A stretch of 59,765 nucleotides of DNA from Comamonadaceae bacterium (lineage in GTDB: Bacteria; Pseudomonadota; Gammaproteobacteria; Burkholderiales; Burkholderiaceae_C): contig CANBVJ010000015.1 in NCBI GenBank assembly GCA_947372865.1, positions 1 through 59,765 on the forward strand. Reading direction: 5' to 3'. The notes under the pieces were generated by a model. It saw only the letters and a list, made by a program, of their open reading frames with translations, had not been told where the DNA came from and did no database searches. The stretch's first letter is position 1; every line of letters starts with the position of its first letter. The translations under genes were made by a program, and so were the position numbers. Positions 19,973 to 29,466 of this stretch are shown here, piece by piece.

Positions 19973-22900
19973 ATGGCCAAATTTTTTATCGACCGCCCTA
20001 TCTTTGCGTGGGTGATTGCGCTCTTCATCATGGTGATGGGCGCGGTGTCCATCACCCAGCTACCGATTGCGCAATACCCGCCGGTAGCACCTCCGTCCAT
20101 CGTGGTCAGCGCCGTCTATCCCGGCGCTTCCGCGCAAACCCTCGAAGACGCGGTGCTTGCCGTGATCGAGCGCGAAATGAATGGCGCGCCCGGCCTGATT
20201 TACATGGAATCGGTAGCGCAAGCCGACGGCTCGGGCAATATCACCCTGAGTTTTCAGCCTGGCACCAGCCCGGACCTGGCGCAGGTGGACGTGCAAAACC
20301 GGCTGGCCCGCGCCACGCCGCGCCTGCCGCAGGCCGTCACGCAACAAGGCGTGCGGGTGGACAAGTCGCGCAGCAACTTCTTGCTCTTCACCATCCTGAA
20401 CTCCGACGACCCGGCCTGGGACCCGGTAGCCCTGGGCGACTACGCCGCACGCAACGTGCTGCCTGAGCTGCAGCGCGTGCCCGGCGTGGGCCAGGCGCAG
20501 CTGTTTGGCACCGAACGCGCCATGCGCGTGTGGATTGACCCGGCCAAGCTGCAGGGCTACAACCTGTCGGCCACCGACGTGAACAACGCCATCCGCGCGC
20601 AAAACGTGCAGGTGTCCGCCGGTGAAATCGGCAGCCTGCCCAATGTGGCCGGCCAGGGCGTGGCGGCGACCGTCATCGTCAACGGCCAGTTCAGCAGCCC
20701 CGAGCAGTTTGGCAAGATCGTGCTGCGCGCCAACGCCGATGGTTCCAGCGTGCGCCTGAGCGACGTGGCGCGCATCGCTCTGGGCGGCCAAAGCTACGCC
20801 ACCTCGGCGCGCCTGAACGGCAAGCCGTCCACCGGTATTGGCGTCCAGCTTGCGCCCACAGGCAACGCGCTGGCTACGGCCAAGGCGGTGCGTGCGCGCA
20901 TGCACGAGCTGGAAAAGTTTTTCCCCAAGGGTATGGCCTGGACCATTCCCTACGACAGCTCGCGCTTTGTTGAAATCTCTATCCGCCAAGTGACCGAGAC
21001 GCTGCTTGAAGCGGTGGCCCTGGTGTTCCTGGTGATGTTTTTGTTCCTGCAAAACTGGCGCTACACCATCATCCCAACCATCGTGGTGCCCGTAGCGCTC
21101 TTGGGTACGTTTGCCTCGCTGCTGGCGCTGGGTTTTTCCATCAACGTGCTGACCATGTTTGGCATGGTGCTGGTGATCGGCATCGTGGTGGACGACGCGA
21201 TTGTGGTGGTGGAAAACGTCGAACGCATCATGAGCGAAGAGGGGCTCTCGCCCCTGGACGCCACGCGCAAGGCCATGGGCCAGATCTCGGGCGCCATCAT
21301 CGGCGTCACGGTGGTGCTGATCTCGGTGTTTGTGCCGCTGGCGTTTTTTGCCGGCTCGGTGGGCAATATCTACCGCCAGTTCTCGGCGGTGATGGGTATT
21401 TCGATTGCGTTCTCGGCGCTGATGGCGCTGTCGCTCACGCCCGCCTTGTGCGCCACTTTGCTGCTGCCCATGGAAAAAGGCCAGCAACACGCCAAGACCG
21501 GTTTTTTTGGCTGGTTTAACCGCGGTTTTGCCCGCACCGCCAAGGGCTACGAGCGCGGCGTGGCGCGCATGCTGCCGCGCGCGGCGCGCTACCTGGTGAT
21601 TTATGTGGCCATCGTCGGCGCAGCCGCCGTGGTCTATATGCGCCTGCCCACGTCCTTCCTGCCCAATGAAGACCAAGGCACCATGCTGGTCAATGTGCAA
21701 CTGCCCCCGGGCGCCACGCAAGAGCGCACCCGCGAAGTGATACAGCAGGTCGAAAGCTTCATGCTCAAACAACCCGAGGTGGAAAGCATGGTCGGCGTGC
21801 TGGGCTACAGCTTTGCCGGCCTGGGGCAAAACGCCGCACTGGGCTTTATCACCCTGAAAGACTGGAAAGAACGACCGGGCCCCGGCAGCTCGGCGCAGGC
21901 CTTGGCTGGCCGGGCGTTTGGCGCGCTCGCGGGCATCCGCGACGCCTTTATCTTTCCGCTGAGTCCCCCGCCCATTCCGGAGTTGGGCAATGCCTCGGGC
22001 TTTAACTTCCGCCTGCAAGACCGCGCTGGCCTGGGCCACGACGCGCTCTTGGCCGCGCGCAACCAGTTGCTCGGGATGGCTTCCAAAAGCACGGTCATCA
22101 CCCAGGTGCGCCCCGACGGCCTGGAAGACGCGCCGCAACTGCAGCTCGACATTGACCGCGACAAGGCCCAGGCCCTGGGCGTGGGCTTTGACGCCATCAA
22201 TTCGGTGATTTCCACCGCGCTGGGTTCGGCCTATATCAACGACTTTCCCAACGCCGGACGCCTGCAGCGTGTGGTGGTGCAAGCCGATGCGCCGGCACGC
22301 ATGCAGCCCGACGACTTGCTGCGCCTGAGCGTGCTCAATGCGCGCGGCCAGTCGGTGCCGTTCTCGGCCTTTGCCAGCACGCGCTGGATCAAGGGCGCCA
22401 TGCAAACCATCCGCTACAACGGCTACCCCGCCATGCGCATAGGCGGCAGCGCAGCACCCGGCTTTAGCACCGGTGACGCCATGGCCGAGATGGAAAAGCT
22501 TGCCGCCCAGTTGCCCGCCGGTTTTGGCTTTGAATGGACCGGACTGTCACGCGAAGAAAAGCTCGCCGGTTCGCAGTCCATCATCCTGTACAGCTTTGCG
22601 ATTTTGGCGGTGTTTTTGTGCTTGGCCGCGCTGTACGAGAGCTGGTCGATTCCGCTGGCGGTGGTGCTGGTGGTGCCGCTGGGCGTGCTGGGTGTGTTGC
22701 TGGCCACGCTGCTGCGTGGTTACGCCAACGACGTGTACTTCCAGGTGGGCCTGATCACCATCATTGGCCTGTCGGCCAAGAACGCGATTTTGATCATCGA
22801 GTTCGCCAAAGACCTGCAAGCCCAGGGCAAGGGCCTGATCGAGTCGGCGCTGGCGGCCGCGCATTTGCGCTTTCGCCCGATTGTGATGACGTCCATGGCG

Positions 22901-23128
22901 TTTACGCTGGGCGTGTTGCCACTGGCCTTGTCCACCGGCGCGGGCTCGGCCAGCCAGCGGGTGATTGGCACCGGCGTGATGGGCGGCATTTTGACGGGCA
23001 CCACGCTGGCGGTAGTGTTTGTTCCGATCTTCTTCGTGGTGGTGCGCGGCCTGTTCAAGGGCAGCGCCCGCCAGCACGATGTCCATGCCGCACAAGCGGC
23101 GCACATGGGAGTGCACAGCGATGAATAA
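19973..23128 (+). CDS. RND multidrug efflux pump, HAE1 family
   Basis: This is the proton-driven inner-membrane pump of a MexB/AcrB-type system. The 1051-residue length and start MAKFFIDRPIFAWVIALFIMV are standard for HAE1 transporters. The proton-relay segment in TM4 (GIVVDDAIVVVENVERIM) carries the two adjacent aspartates, and the TM10 lysine lies in LSAKNAILIIEFAK. Two large porter/docking loops are present. It sits between the adaptor and the outer-membrane factor, whose start overlaps its stop by 8 bases. Substrates cannot be predicted, though the class handles hydrophobic drugs and solvents. Confidence 0.97.
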   Translation: MAKFFIDRPIFAWVIALFIMVMGAVSITQLPIAQYPPVAPPSIVVSAVYPGASAQTLEDAVLAVIEREMNGAPGLIYMESVAQADGSGNITLSFQPGTSPDLAQVDVQNRLARATPRLPQAVTQQGVRVDKSRSNFLLFTILNSDDPAWDPVALGDYAARNVLPELQRVPGVGQAQLFGTERAMRVWIDPAKLQGYNLSATDVNNAIRAQNVQVSAGEIGSLPNVAGQGVAATVIVNGQFSSPEQFGKIVLRANADGSSVRLSDVARIALGGQSYATSARLNGKPSTGIGVQLAPTGNALATAKAVRARMHELEKFFPKGMAWTIPYDSSRFVEISIRQVTETLLEAVALVFLVMFLFLQNWRYTIIPTIVVPVALLGTFASLLALGFSINVLTMFGMVLVIGIVVDDAIVVVENVERIMSEEGLSPLDATRKAMGQISGAIIGVTVVLISVFVPLAFFAGSVGNIYRQFSAVMGISIAFSALMALSLTPALCATLLLPMEKGQQHAKTGFFGWFNRGFARTAKGYERGVARMLPRAARYLVIYVAIVGAAAVVYMRLPTSFLPNEDQGTMLVNVQLPPGATQERTREVIQQVESFMLKQPEVESMVGVLGYSFAGLGQNAALGFITLKDWKERPGPGSSAQALAGRAFGALAGIRDAFIFPLSPPPIPELGNASGFNFRLQDRAGLGHDALLAARNQLLGMASKSTVITQVRPDGLEDAPQLQLDIDRDKAQALGVGFDAINSVISTALGSAYINDFPNAGRLQRVVVQADAPARMQPDDLLRLSVLNARGQSVPFSAFASTRWIKGAMQTIRYNGYPAMRIGGSAAPGFSTGDAMAEMEKLAAQLPAGFGFEWTGLSREEKLAGSQSIILYSFAILAVFLCLAALYESWSIPLAVVLVVPLGVLGVLLATLLRGYANDVYFQVGLITIIGLSAKNAILIIEFAKDLQAQGKGLIESALAAAHLRFRPIVMTSMAFTLGVLPLALSTGAGSASQRVIGTGVMGGILTGTTLAVVFVPIFFVVVRGLFKGSARQHDVHAAQAAHMGVHSDE

Positions 23129-24524
23129 ACACACACACACGGCCGGCCTGCGCCTGAGCCTCTTGGCAGGTGCCCTGGCCTTGTCGGCCTGCAGCACGTC
23201 CAGCTTGTTTACCCGCCCGGCTGCGCCGATAGCGCCACAGTGGCCTGTCAGCGCCCAGGCGCCCAACCCGGCCCCCGCCGGTGAGCTGCTGCCTTGGCGC
23301 ACATTTTTTACCGACCCGGCGCTGCAAATGCTGATCGCCCAGGCGCTGGAACACAACCGCGACCTGCGGGTGGCCGCACTCAATATGGCGCAGGCCCGCG
23401 CCCAACTTGGCCTGCGCAGCGCCGACCAGTTGCCCACGCTCAACGCTGGTTTGGGCCTGAACCGCGCGCCCAACACTGCGGGCAATATGGCCACCACCTT
23501 TACCGGCGGCCTGCTGGTGAGCAGCTACGAGCTGGACTTTTTTGGCCGCGTGGCCAGCCTCAAAGAGCAGGCGCTGGCGCAGTACCTGGCATCAGAAGAA
23601 GCGCAACGCACCGCGCAAATCAGCCTGGTTGCCACCGTGGCGCAGGCCTGGATGGGCTTGGGTGCGGATGAGCGCTCGCTGCGCCTGGCGCAAGACACGC
23701 TGGCTTCGCGCGAGGCGTCTTTGCAACTGGTGGCCCTGCGCCTGGAGCATGGCGCCGCGTCCGAGCTGGATGTGCGCTTGGCGCAATCCCTGGTGCAAGG
23801 TGCGCGCGTGAGCTTGGCGCAACTGCAGCGCCAGCGCGCCCAGGACGAAAACGCCCTGGTGTTGCTGCTGGGCCAGCCCCTCGCACCGGCACAAACCGCG
23901 CTCTTGGGTGCTGAGGCGCCCGCCATCAACCTGCCCGCGCTGCCCGCCGGTTTGCCGTCCGAGCTGCTCACGCGTCGCGCCGACATTCGCCAGGTCGAGC
24001 AGCAGCTCGCTGCGGCCAACGCCAATATTGGTGCTGCGCGTGCCGCGTTCTTCCCGCGCATTGCGCTCACCGCCAGCGCAGGCAGCGCCAGCAGCGAGCT
24101 GGGTTCGCTGTTTAAAGACGGCTCGTGGAGTTACACCTTTGTGCCCCAGTTGCTGCTGCCCCTGTTTGACGGCGGACGCAACGAGGCCAACCTGACCTCC
24201 GCCAAAGTAGGCTTTGACATTGCCGTGGCGCAGTACGAAAAAGCGGTGCAAAACGCGTTTCGTGAAGTGGCCGACGCCCTGGCTGCGCGCAGTAGCTGGG
24301 AACGCCAACTGCAAGCGCAAACCGCCCTGGCCCGGGCCGACAACGAGCGCCTGACGCTCACCCGTTTGCGCCTGGACAACGGTGCGGCCAGCCAACTTGA
24401 TTGGCTTGACGCCCAACGCACCGCCTTTGCCAGCCAGCAAGCGCTCATCAACGTGCAACTGGCCGCGCTGCAAAGCCAGGTGACGCTGTACAAGGTGCTG
24501 GGGGGCGGGGCGCAGGAGCCGTAA
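23121..24524 (+). CDS. Outer-membrane efflux lipoprotein, NodT/OprM family
   Basis: This is the outer-membrane channel of the tripartite pump, 467 residues. It has a lipoprotein signal ending in LALSAC and two TolC-like OEP repeats with long alpha-helical hairpins. The repeat hallmark AARAAFFPRIALTASAGSAS and the motif LPSELLTRRADIRQVEQQLAAANA are visible. The ATG at 23121 overlaps the pump gene stop, so translation is coupled. All three pump parts are present and intact. The sensor kinase gene starts 4 bases after its stop. Confidence 0.95.
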   Translation: MNKHTHTAGLRLSLLAGALALSACSTSSLFTRPAAPIAPQWPVSAQAPNPAPAGELLPWRTFFTDPALQMLIAQALEHNRDLRVAALNMAQARAQLGLRSADQLPTLNAGLGLNRAPNTAGNMATTFTGGLLVSSYELDFFGRVASLKEQALAQYLASEEAQRTAQISLVATVAQAWMGLGADERSLRLAQDTLASREASLQLVALRLEHGAASELDVRLAQSLVQGARVSLAQLQRQRAQDENALVLLLGQPLAPAQTALLGAEAPAINLPALPAGLPSELLTRRADIRQVEQQLAAANANIGAARAAFFPRIALTASAGSASSELGSLFKDGSWSYTFVPQLLLPLFDGGRNEANLTSAKVGFDIAVAQYEKAVQNAFREVADALAARSSWERQLQAQTALARADNERLTLTRLRLDNGAASQLDWLDAQRTAFASQQALINVQLAALQSQVTLYKVLGGGAQEP

Positions 24525-24528
24525 AGCC

Positions 24529-26490
24529 ATGGTGAGCTCCCCCGTCTGGGCCCAGGCTTGGGTGGCCGCGCGCGCTGTCGCGCGCCGCGGGGCCTGGCTG
24601 CTGCTGGCGCTGGGCCTGGGTTTGCCGCTGGCAAGCCAGGCCCAGGACGCCATCATCGAGCGTGCTTACCTGGAAGACGCAGGCGGCACCCTGCAATGGG
24701 CCGATGTGCAGCAGCCCCAGCACGCCGACGCTTTTCGATCCTACATCGGGCCGCTGAACCGGGGCTACCAAGCGCAAGCCGTGTGGGTGCGCCTGCGCCT
24801 GCAAGGCCCCACGCTGAGCCGCAACGACCCAGCACAAATGGCCATGGGCTTTGCGCCCTGGTATGTACTTCGCATCCAGCCTGGCTATATCGACGAAGTG
24901 GCCTTGTACGACCCGTTGGGCACCAGCGCCAGCCCGCCCAAAGTGGGCGACCGGCACCCGGCGCCACGCTTTGGCTACCGCTCGCTGAACCACAACTTTG
25001 TCATTCCCATGGGGGATACACCGCGCACCATCTGGTTACGCCTGCAGACCACCAGCACCAATCTGATTCACGTGGAAGCGCTGGGTCTTGCGCAAACGAG
25101 TGCGCAAGATGCCTTGCAAAACCTGCTGCTGGGCATTTTTCTGGGCTTTTTGTTTTTGTTTTTTCTGTGGAGCTTTGTGCATTGGTGGCAGCACCGCGAG
25201 CCGCTGATCGGCATTTTGGCGATCCACCAGCTTTCGTCCTTGCTCTTTGGCTTCAGCATCCTGGGCTACCTGCGGCTGTTTGTCGGCGACCTGGTGCCCG
25301 CGCCGTGGCTCGACCAGCTCACCAGCCTGTTGGTGGTCGGTACCACCGCAGCCGCCGTGGCGTTCAACCAGGCCTTTGTCAACGAATTTCAGCCAGCGCC
25401 CTGGACACGGCGTGCGATTGCGCTGGTCTTGTACCTGGTGCCAGTGCTGCTGGTGCTGGTATTGCTGGGCTTTGTACGGCGGGCCATGCAGCTCAATATG
25501 GTGCTGGTGAGCGTGACGCCACTGCTGTTCTTTTTTGCGGCCATCAATGCCCGGGGCTGGGACCGCACGGCAGGTAAATCGCCGCCGCTGGTGTCACGCC
25601 GGTTTTTCGTAGGCTATTACGCCATTGGTATGGGCTTGCTGAGCTCCTTCACTCTGCCGTCGCTGGGCCTGGTACCCAGTGCAGAAATCAGCCTGCAAAC
25701 CAACAGCATTTACGGTTTTGTGACCGGGGTAACGCTGATGAGCATTTTGCATCGGCGGGCCAAGCGCCTGCAAGCGCTGCACAGCGAAGGCCAAACCGCC
25801 CTAGAAGTCACACGCCAGCAAATGGTGCAAGAAGCGCAGCACCGCAAGGACCAGGCGCAGTTCATGGCCATGCTGACCCACGAGCTCAAAACGCCACTGT
25901 CGGTACTGCGCATGGCGCTGGGCCTGACCACGGCGTCGACCACCCTGCGCACGCGGTTTGACCAGGCGATTCAGGACATGAGCAATGTGATTGACCGCTT
26001 TGCCTGGGTGGACAAGCTTGAAGAAAAAGAGTTCCACGTCCACGTCTCGGGCTTTGACGCGCTGCAAGAGCTCGATCGCCTGCTATTTGCCCAGAACACC
26101 CACGGCCGCATCACGCGCCAAGCCGACGAGGGCGCGCCCTGGCCGGTGCGCAGCGATGTACGCCTGTTTTGCACCGTACTCAACAACCTGGTGCAAAACG
26201 CGCTGCGCTACAGCACCAACGACAGCACGGTGGTCGTGGCACTGCAACGCACAGCGCACGAGGGCGTAGCCGCCATCTGCGTCGAAGTGGCAAACACGCC
26301 CGGTGCCTCGGGTTGGCCCGACGCAGACAAGGTGTTCCAAAAATACTACCGCAGCCCCGGCGCGCAACGCCAGACCGGAACGGGCCTGGGTCTGTACCAG
26401 GCTGCGCGCATTACTGCGCAAATGGGCGGCACGTTAAGCTATGTGCCTGATTCCACCTTGGTAAGGTTTGTGTGGTCCATCCCCTGCTAA
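24529..26490 (+). CDS. Sensor histidine kinase, 7TM-DISM type
   Basis: This is a membrane sensor kinase of 653 residues. A signal peptide (LLLALGLGLPLASQAQ) is followed by an extracytoplasmic jelly-roll-like domain (about 45-190), a block of about seven membrane helices (about 195-400), a short coiled segment, HisKA with AMLTHELKTPLS (His451), the N box NNLVQNALRYS and the G2 box GTGLGLYQAAR. This matches the 7TMR-DISM layout, in which the N-terminal domain often binds carbohydrate-like ligands. It starts 4 bases after the outer-membrane factor gene and overlaps the response regulator by 19 bases. It therefore likely belongs to the efflux operon. Confidence 0.88.
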   Translation: MVSSPVWAQAWVAARAVARRGAWLLLALGLGLPLASQAQDAIIERAYLEDAGGTLQWADVQQPQHADAFRSYIGPLNRGYQAQAVWVRLRLQGPTLSRNDPAQMAMGFAPWYVLRIQPGYIDEVALYDPLGTSASPPKVGDRHPAPRFGYRSLNHNFVIPMGDTPRTIWLRLQTTSTNLIHVEALGLAQTSAQDALQNLLLGIFLGFLFLFFLWSFVHWWQHREPLIGILAIHQLSSLLFGFSILGYLRLFVGDLVPAPWLDQLTSLLVVGTTAAAVAFNQAFVNEFQPAPWTRRAIALVLYLVPVLLVLVLLGFVRRAMQLNMVLVSVTPLLFFFAAINARGWDRTAGKSPPLVSRRFFVGYYAIGMGLLSSFTLPSLGLVPSAEISLQTNSIYGFVTGVTLMSILHRRAKRLQALHSEGQTALEVTRQQMVQEAQHRKDQAQFMAMLTHELKTPLSVLRMALGLTTASTTLRTRFDQAIQDMSNVIDRFAWVDKLEEKEFHVHVSGFDALQELDRLLFAQNTHGRITRQADEGAPWPVRSDVRLFCTVLNNLVQNALRYSTNDSTVVVALQRTAHEGVAAICVEVANTPGASGWPDADKVFQKYYRSPGAQRQTGTGLGLYQAARITAQMGGTLSYVPDSTLVRFVWSIPC

Positions 26491-27179
26491 ATATCGTTAT
26501 TGTTGAAGACCACGACGCGCTGCGCGAAACAATGGTCGAAGTCCTGCAGGCGCAAGGCCACCATGTGCAGGGGCTCGACTGCGCCGAAGCGCTGGACGAC
26601 TCGCTCATCCGCAGCCGCATTGACCTGCTGATCTCGGACCTGAACCTGCCCGGCGCCGATGGCTACAGCCTGACGCGGCGTTTTCGCGCTGCGCACCCGC
26701 TCGCCGGCATCATCATGGTCACAGCACGCAATACGCTGCGCGACAAGGTCAACGGCTACGAAGTGGGCACCGACGTGTACTTGGCCAAGCCGGTCTCGCC
26801 CGAAGAGCTGGTGGCCGTCGTCAACAACATCGCCCGCCGACTGCGGGCGCAAAGCGAGCAGGACAAGGCGTCTGCGGGCATATCGCTGCAGCTCGACAGC
26901 CGGCGCAGCCTGCTCATCGGGCCCCTAGGTACCTGCACGCTCGTTGCCGCCGAGTCCACCATCCTCACTGCGTTGGCACGCGCGCCAGACCAGCAACTTG
27001 AAATCTGGCAACTGCTGGAGCTTCTCAGCCTAGACGTTGACACCTACAGAAAGGCCACTTTTGAAGTGCGCCTGGTCCGACTACGGAAAAAGTTGGTGCA
27101 AGTTGGGGCCGACAAATCCAGTCTGCGTGTTGCGGAGTATCGGGCTTACCGATTGGGCGTCCTGCTTCAGGTTTACTAG
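26472..27179 (+). CDS. Response regulator, OmpR-like output
   Basis: This 235-residue regulator has a canonical receiver (about 8-120) with acidic pocket Glu12/Asp13, phosphoacceptor Asp56 in LLISDLNLPG, Thr84 and Lys106 in YLAKPVSP. The C-terminal half ends in a winged-helix-like stretch (FEVRLVRLRKKL and YRAYRLGVLL) related to OmpR/PhoB but divergent. A GTG at 26472, inside the kinase gene, is the best start. It is the cognate partner of the kinase and probably controls the pump operon. Confidence 0.85.
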   Translation: MVHPLLNIVIVEDHDALRETMVEVLQAQGHHVQGLDCAEALDDSLIRSRIDLLISDLNLPGADGYSLTRRFRAAHPLAGIIMVTARNTLRDKVNGYEVGTDVYLAKPVSPEELVAVVNNIARRLRAQSEQDKASAGISLQLDSRRSLLIGPLGTCTLVAAESTILTALARAPDQQLEIWQLLELLSLDVDTYRKATFEVRLVRLRKKLVQVGADKSSLRVAEYRAYRLGVLLQVY

Positions 27180-27267
27180 GGCGCGCAGATGCTGCCCGTA
27201 TGCGCCCGCGCTGTTAGAGTGGCCCTTCCAGCACCGTCCTTTGGCTACCGCCCACCCAAGCCCGTTC

Positions 27268-28125
27268 ATGCCCACTCGCCTTTCCCGTATTTTTCCGCTC
27301 CTATTCGTCGTCCTCTGGTCCACCGGCTTTATCGGCGCGCGCCTGGGGCTGCCGCACACCGAGCCGCTGACCTTTTTGTTTGTGCGCTATTGCGCCGTAG
27401 TGGTGCTGATGCTGGCCATTGCGCTGGCCACTCGCGCGCCTTGGCCGCAGGGCGTGCGCGCCTGGTTTCATATCGGCGTGGCCGGCTTGCTGCTGCACGG
27501 CGTGTATCTGGGTGGCGTATTTATCGCCATTTCGCTGGGCCTGCCAGCGGGCGTGGCGGCCTTGGTGGTGGGGGTGCAGCCGCTGCTTACCGCCATTGGT
27601 GCGGGCTGGCTGCTGGGAGAGACGGTGCTGCGCCGCCAGTGGCTGGGCCTGCTGCTGGGCTTGGGTGGCGTGGCGCTGGTGGTGGCCAACAAGCTGGGTG
27701 CAGGCTTTGGGCTGCAGGCGCTGCTGCCTGCCGTGGTGGCGCTGCTGGCCATTACGGCTGGCACGCTCTACCAAAAGCGTTTTTGCCACGCCTTTGACTG
27801 GCGCAGCGGCGCGGTTGCCCAGTTTGTACCCACGGCGCTGGCCACCGGCCTGTGCGCCTGGATATTTGAGACCGGACGCATGGACCTGACGGGTGAGATG
27901 GTGTTTGCCCTGGTCTGGCTGGTGCTGGTGCTGTCGGTGGGCGCGGTCAGTCTGCTGAATTGGCTCATTCGCCAAAGCAGCGCCGTCAACATCGCCAGCC
28001 TGTTTTACCTGGTGCCGCCTTGCACGGCGATTGTGGCCTGGGCGCTGTTCGGTGAATCGTTTTCGCAGCTCGCCCTGGCAGGCATGGCGCTGGTGGTGGG
28101 CGGAGTGTATTTGGCGCGGAAGTAG
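27268..28125 (+). CDS. EamA/DMT-family transporter
   Basis: This is an inner-membrane drug/metabolite transporter with two EamA repeats and about ten membrane helices in 285 residues. It starts MPTRLSRIFPLLFVVLWSTGFIGARLG, with the family pattern W-STGFI-R. The second repeat ends FYLVPPCTAIVAWALFGESF. I chose the ATG at 27268 because it begins directly with the first helix. It is 88 bases after the response regulator, too loose to assign to that operon. Likely roles are amino-acid or metabolite export, but the substrate is unknown. Confidence 0.9.
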   Translation: MPTRLSRIFPLLFVVLWSTGFIGARLGLPHTEPLTFLFVRYCAVVVLMLAIALATRAPWPQGVRAWFHIGVAGLLLHGVYLGGVFIAISLGLPAGVAALVVGVQPLLTAIGAGWLLGETVLRRQWLGLLLGLGGVALVVANKLGAGFGLQALLPAVVALLAITAGTLYQKRFCHAFDWRSGAVAQFVPTALATGLCAWIFETGRMDLTGEMVFALVWLVLVLSVGAVSLLNWLIRQSSAVNIASLFYLVPPCTAIVAWALFGESFSQLALAGMALVVGGVYLARK

Positions 28126-28188
28126 CACCGATCGGACATTTGCCGAACGGTCGCAAGGGGTCGATTCACACTCGCGTTCGCTGCAACC

Positions 28189-28647
28189 CTAGCGGCAAGC
28201 ATCCACCCACACGCCACCGGTGAGCTGCGCCATCAGCGCCGGGCTGATGCGCACCGCGCTGTTGACCGAGCCCGCTGCCGGCAGCACCTCGTCAAAGGCG
28301 TGCAGGCTCTGGTCCAGGTAGACGGGCAGCGGGTTGGCCAGGCCAAAGGGGCAGACGCCGCCGACCGGGTGGCCCGTCAGGTCTTGCACCTCATGGGCGG
28401 GCAGCATCTTGCCTTTGCCAAAGGCAGTTTTGAACTTGGCGTTGTCGATGCGCGCGTGGCCACTGGCCACCAGCAGCACCACGCGGCCGTCGCCCAGGCG
28501 AAAGGCCAGGGTTTTGGCAATGCGCCCGGGCTCCACGCCGTGCGCGAGCGCGGCTGAGTCCACCGTGGGCGTCAGCGCCTCGGTTTCCAGAATAGGCAGG
28601 TCATGCTGGTGTTGCGCAAAAAACGCGCGTACCGACTGCAGGCTCAT
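28189..28647 (-). CDS. YbaK/EbsC-family aminoacyl-tRNA deacylase-like protein
   Basis: This 152-residue protein resembles the YbaK/ProX trans-editing family, which clears misacylated tRNAs (for example Cys-tRNA-Pro). Family features include the segment RIAKTLAFRLGDGRVVLLVASG, the central lysine in FGKGKMLPAHEV and the glycine loop HPVGGVCPFGL. It lies 15 bases after the metallo-beta-lactamase-fold gene on the same strand, so they are probably co-transcribed. Exact tRNA specificity is not predictable. Confidence 0.88.
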   Translation of the reverse strand: MSLQSVRAFFAQHQHDLPILETEALTPTVDSAALAHGVEPGRIAKTLAFRLGDGRVVLLVASGHARIDNAKFKTAFGKGKMLPAHEVQDLTGHPVGGVCPFGLANPLPVYLDQSLHAFDEVLPAAGSVNSAVRISPALMAQLTGGVWVDACR

Positions 28648-28662
28648 GGCGATGGGCCCGCT

Positions 28663-29301
28663 TCAGGTGCCGCCCACATAGGGGTTGCGCACACGCTCCA
28701 CGCCAAAGCTGCTCTCGGGGCCGTGGCCGGGGATGAACACCGTGTCGTTGCCCATGGGCCACAGGCGCTGGGTAATGCTGTTGATCAGCGTGGCGTGGTC
28801 GCCCTGCGGAAAATCGGTGCGGCCAATGCTGCCGGCAAACAGCACGTCGCCCACAAAGGCGCGGCCAATATCGGGCGAATAAAACACTACATGGCCGGGC
28901 GTGTGGCCGGGGCAGTGGCGCACTTGCAGGGTGTACGGCCCCAGGGTGACGGTGTCGCCATCGTGCAGCCAGCGCGTGGGCGTGAAGGTGCGCGAGGGCG
29001 GAAAGCCATAAGCCGCCGCGGCCATGGGCATGCCGTCAATCCAGAACTGGTCCGCCGGGTGCGGGCCGATGATGGGCAGGTGCAGCAACTCGGCCAGGTC
29101 CGCAGTGGCGCCCGCGTGGTCCAGGTGGCCGTGGGTGATCCAGATTTGCTCGAGCTTGACGCCCAGGCGTTTGACCGTGGCCAGCAGCAGCTCCATGTCG
29201 CCACCGGGGTCGATGATGGCGGCGCGGCGCTCTTCATCGCACCAGACGATGGAGCAGTTTTGTTGGAAAGCGGTAACGGGGACGGTTTCGTAGTGCAGCA
29301 T
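28663..29301 (-). CDS. MBL-fold hydrolase, YcbL/glyoxalase II-like
   Basis: This 212-residue protein has the metallo-beta-lactamase metal motif THGHLDHAG, a later ligand region HCPGHTPGHVVFY and the start MLHYETVPVTAFQQNCSIVW. This start and length match the YcbL-type (single-domain GloB-like) subgroup. It likely hydrolyses a thioester such as S-lactoylglutathione. I chose the ATG at 29301 because it gives the conserved N-terminus. It leads a two-gene unit with the YbaK-like gene. Confidence 0.9.
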   Translation of the reverse strand: MLHYETVPVTAFQQNCSIVWCDEERRAAIIDPGGDMELLLATVKRLGVKLEQIWITHGHLDHAGATADLAELLHLPIIGPHPADQFWIDGMPMAAAAYGFPPSRTFTPTRWLHDGDTVTLGPYTLQVRHCPGHTPGHVVFYSPDIGRAFVGDVLFAGSIGRTDFPQGDHATLINSITQRLWPMGNDTVFIPGHGPESSFGVERVRNPYVGGT

Positions 29302-29363
29302 GGGCGCATTTTCGGCTGATTTTGCGGGCTTGGGCAGGGTGCTGCAGCACAAGTTGCTGCGCT

Positions 29364-29395
29364 TGACGCGAAGTAACGGTTCGCGTCACTTTTTT
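29364..29395 (+). terminator. Orphan intrinsic terminator
   Basis: Perfect 9-bp arms TGACGCGAA (29364-29372) and TTCGCGTCA (29380-29388) flank a 7-base loop and are followed by CTTTTTT. The form is that of a plus-strand intrinsic terminator. No plus-strand gene ends near it. The closest upstream one stops more than 1.2 kb away. Confidence 0.6.
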
Positions 29396-29466
29396 ACGAA
29401 GTCATCCGCCGCATGTCTCCTCGGTATTTCCCGAAGAAAGTTTGTGCACAGCCAAAGGAAAGCCAG

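Noticed and set aside
20060..22405. Long open minus-strand frame opposite the RND pump gene
   Set aside because: It is rich in His, Gln, Gly and Arg without any family motif and mirrors a strongly coding plus-strand gene, as expected for GC-rich antisense frames.
25064..25079. TGATTCACGTGGAAGC resembles parS
   Set aside because: Only about 13 of 16 positions match, the palindrome is broken at the third base and right end, and it lies inside the kinase gene far from the par cluster.
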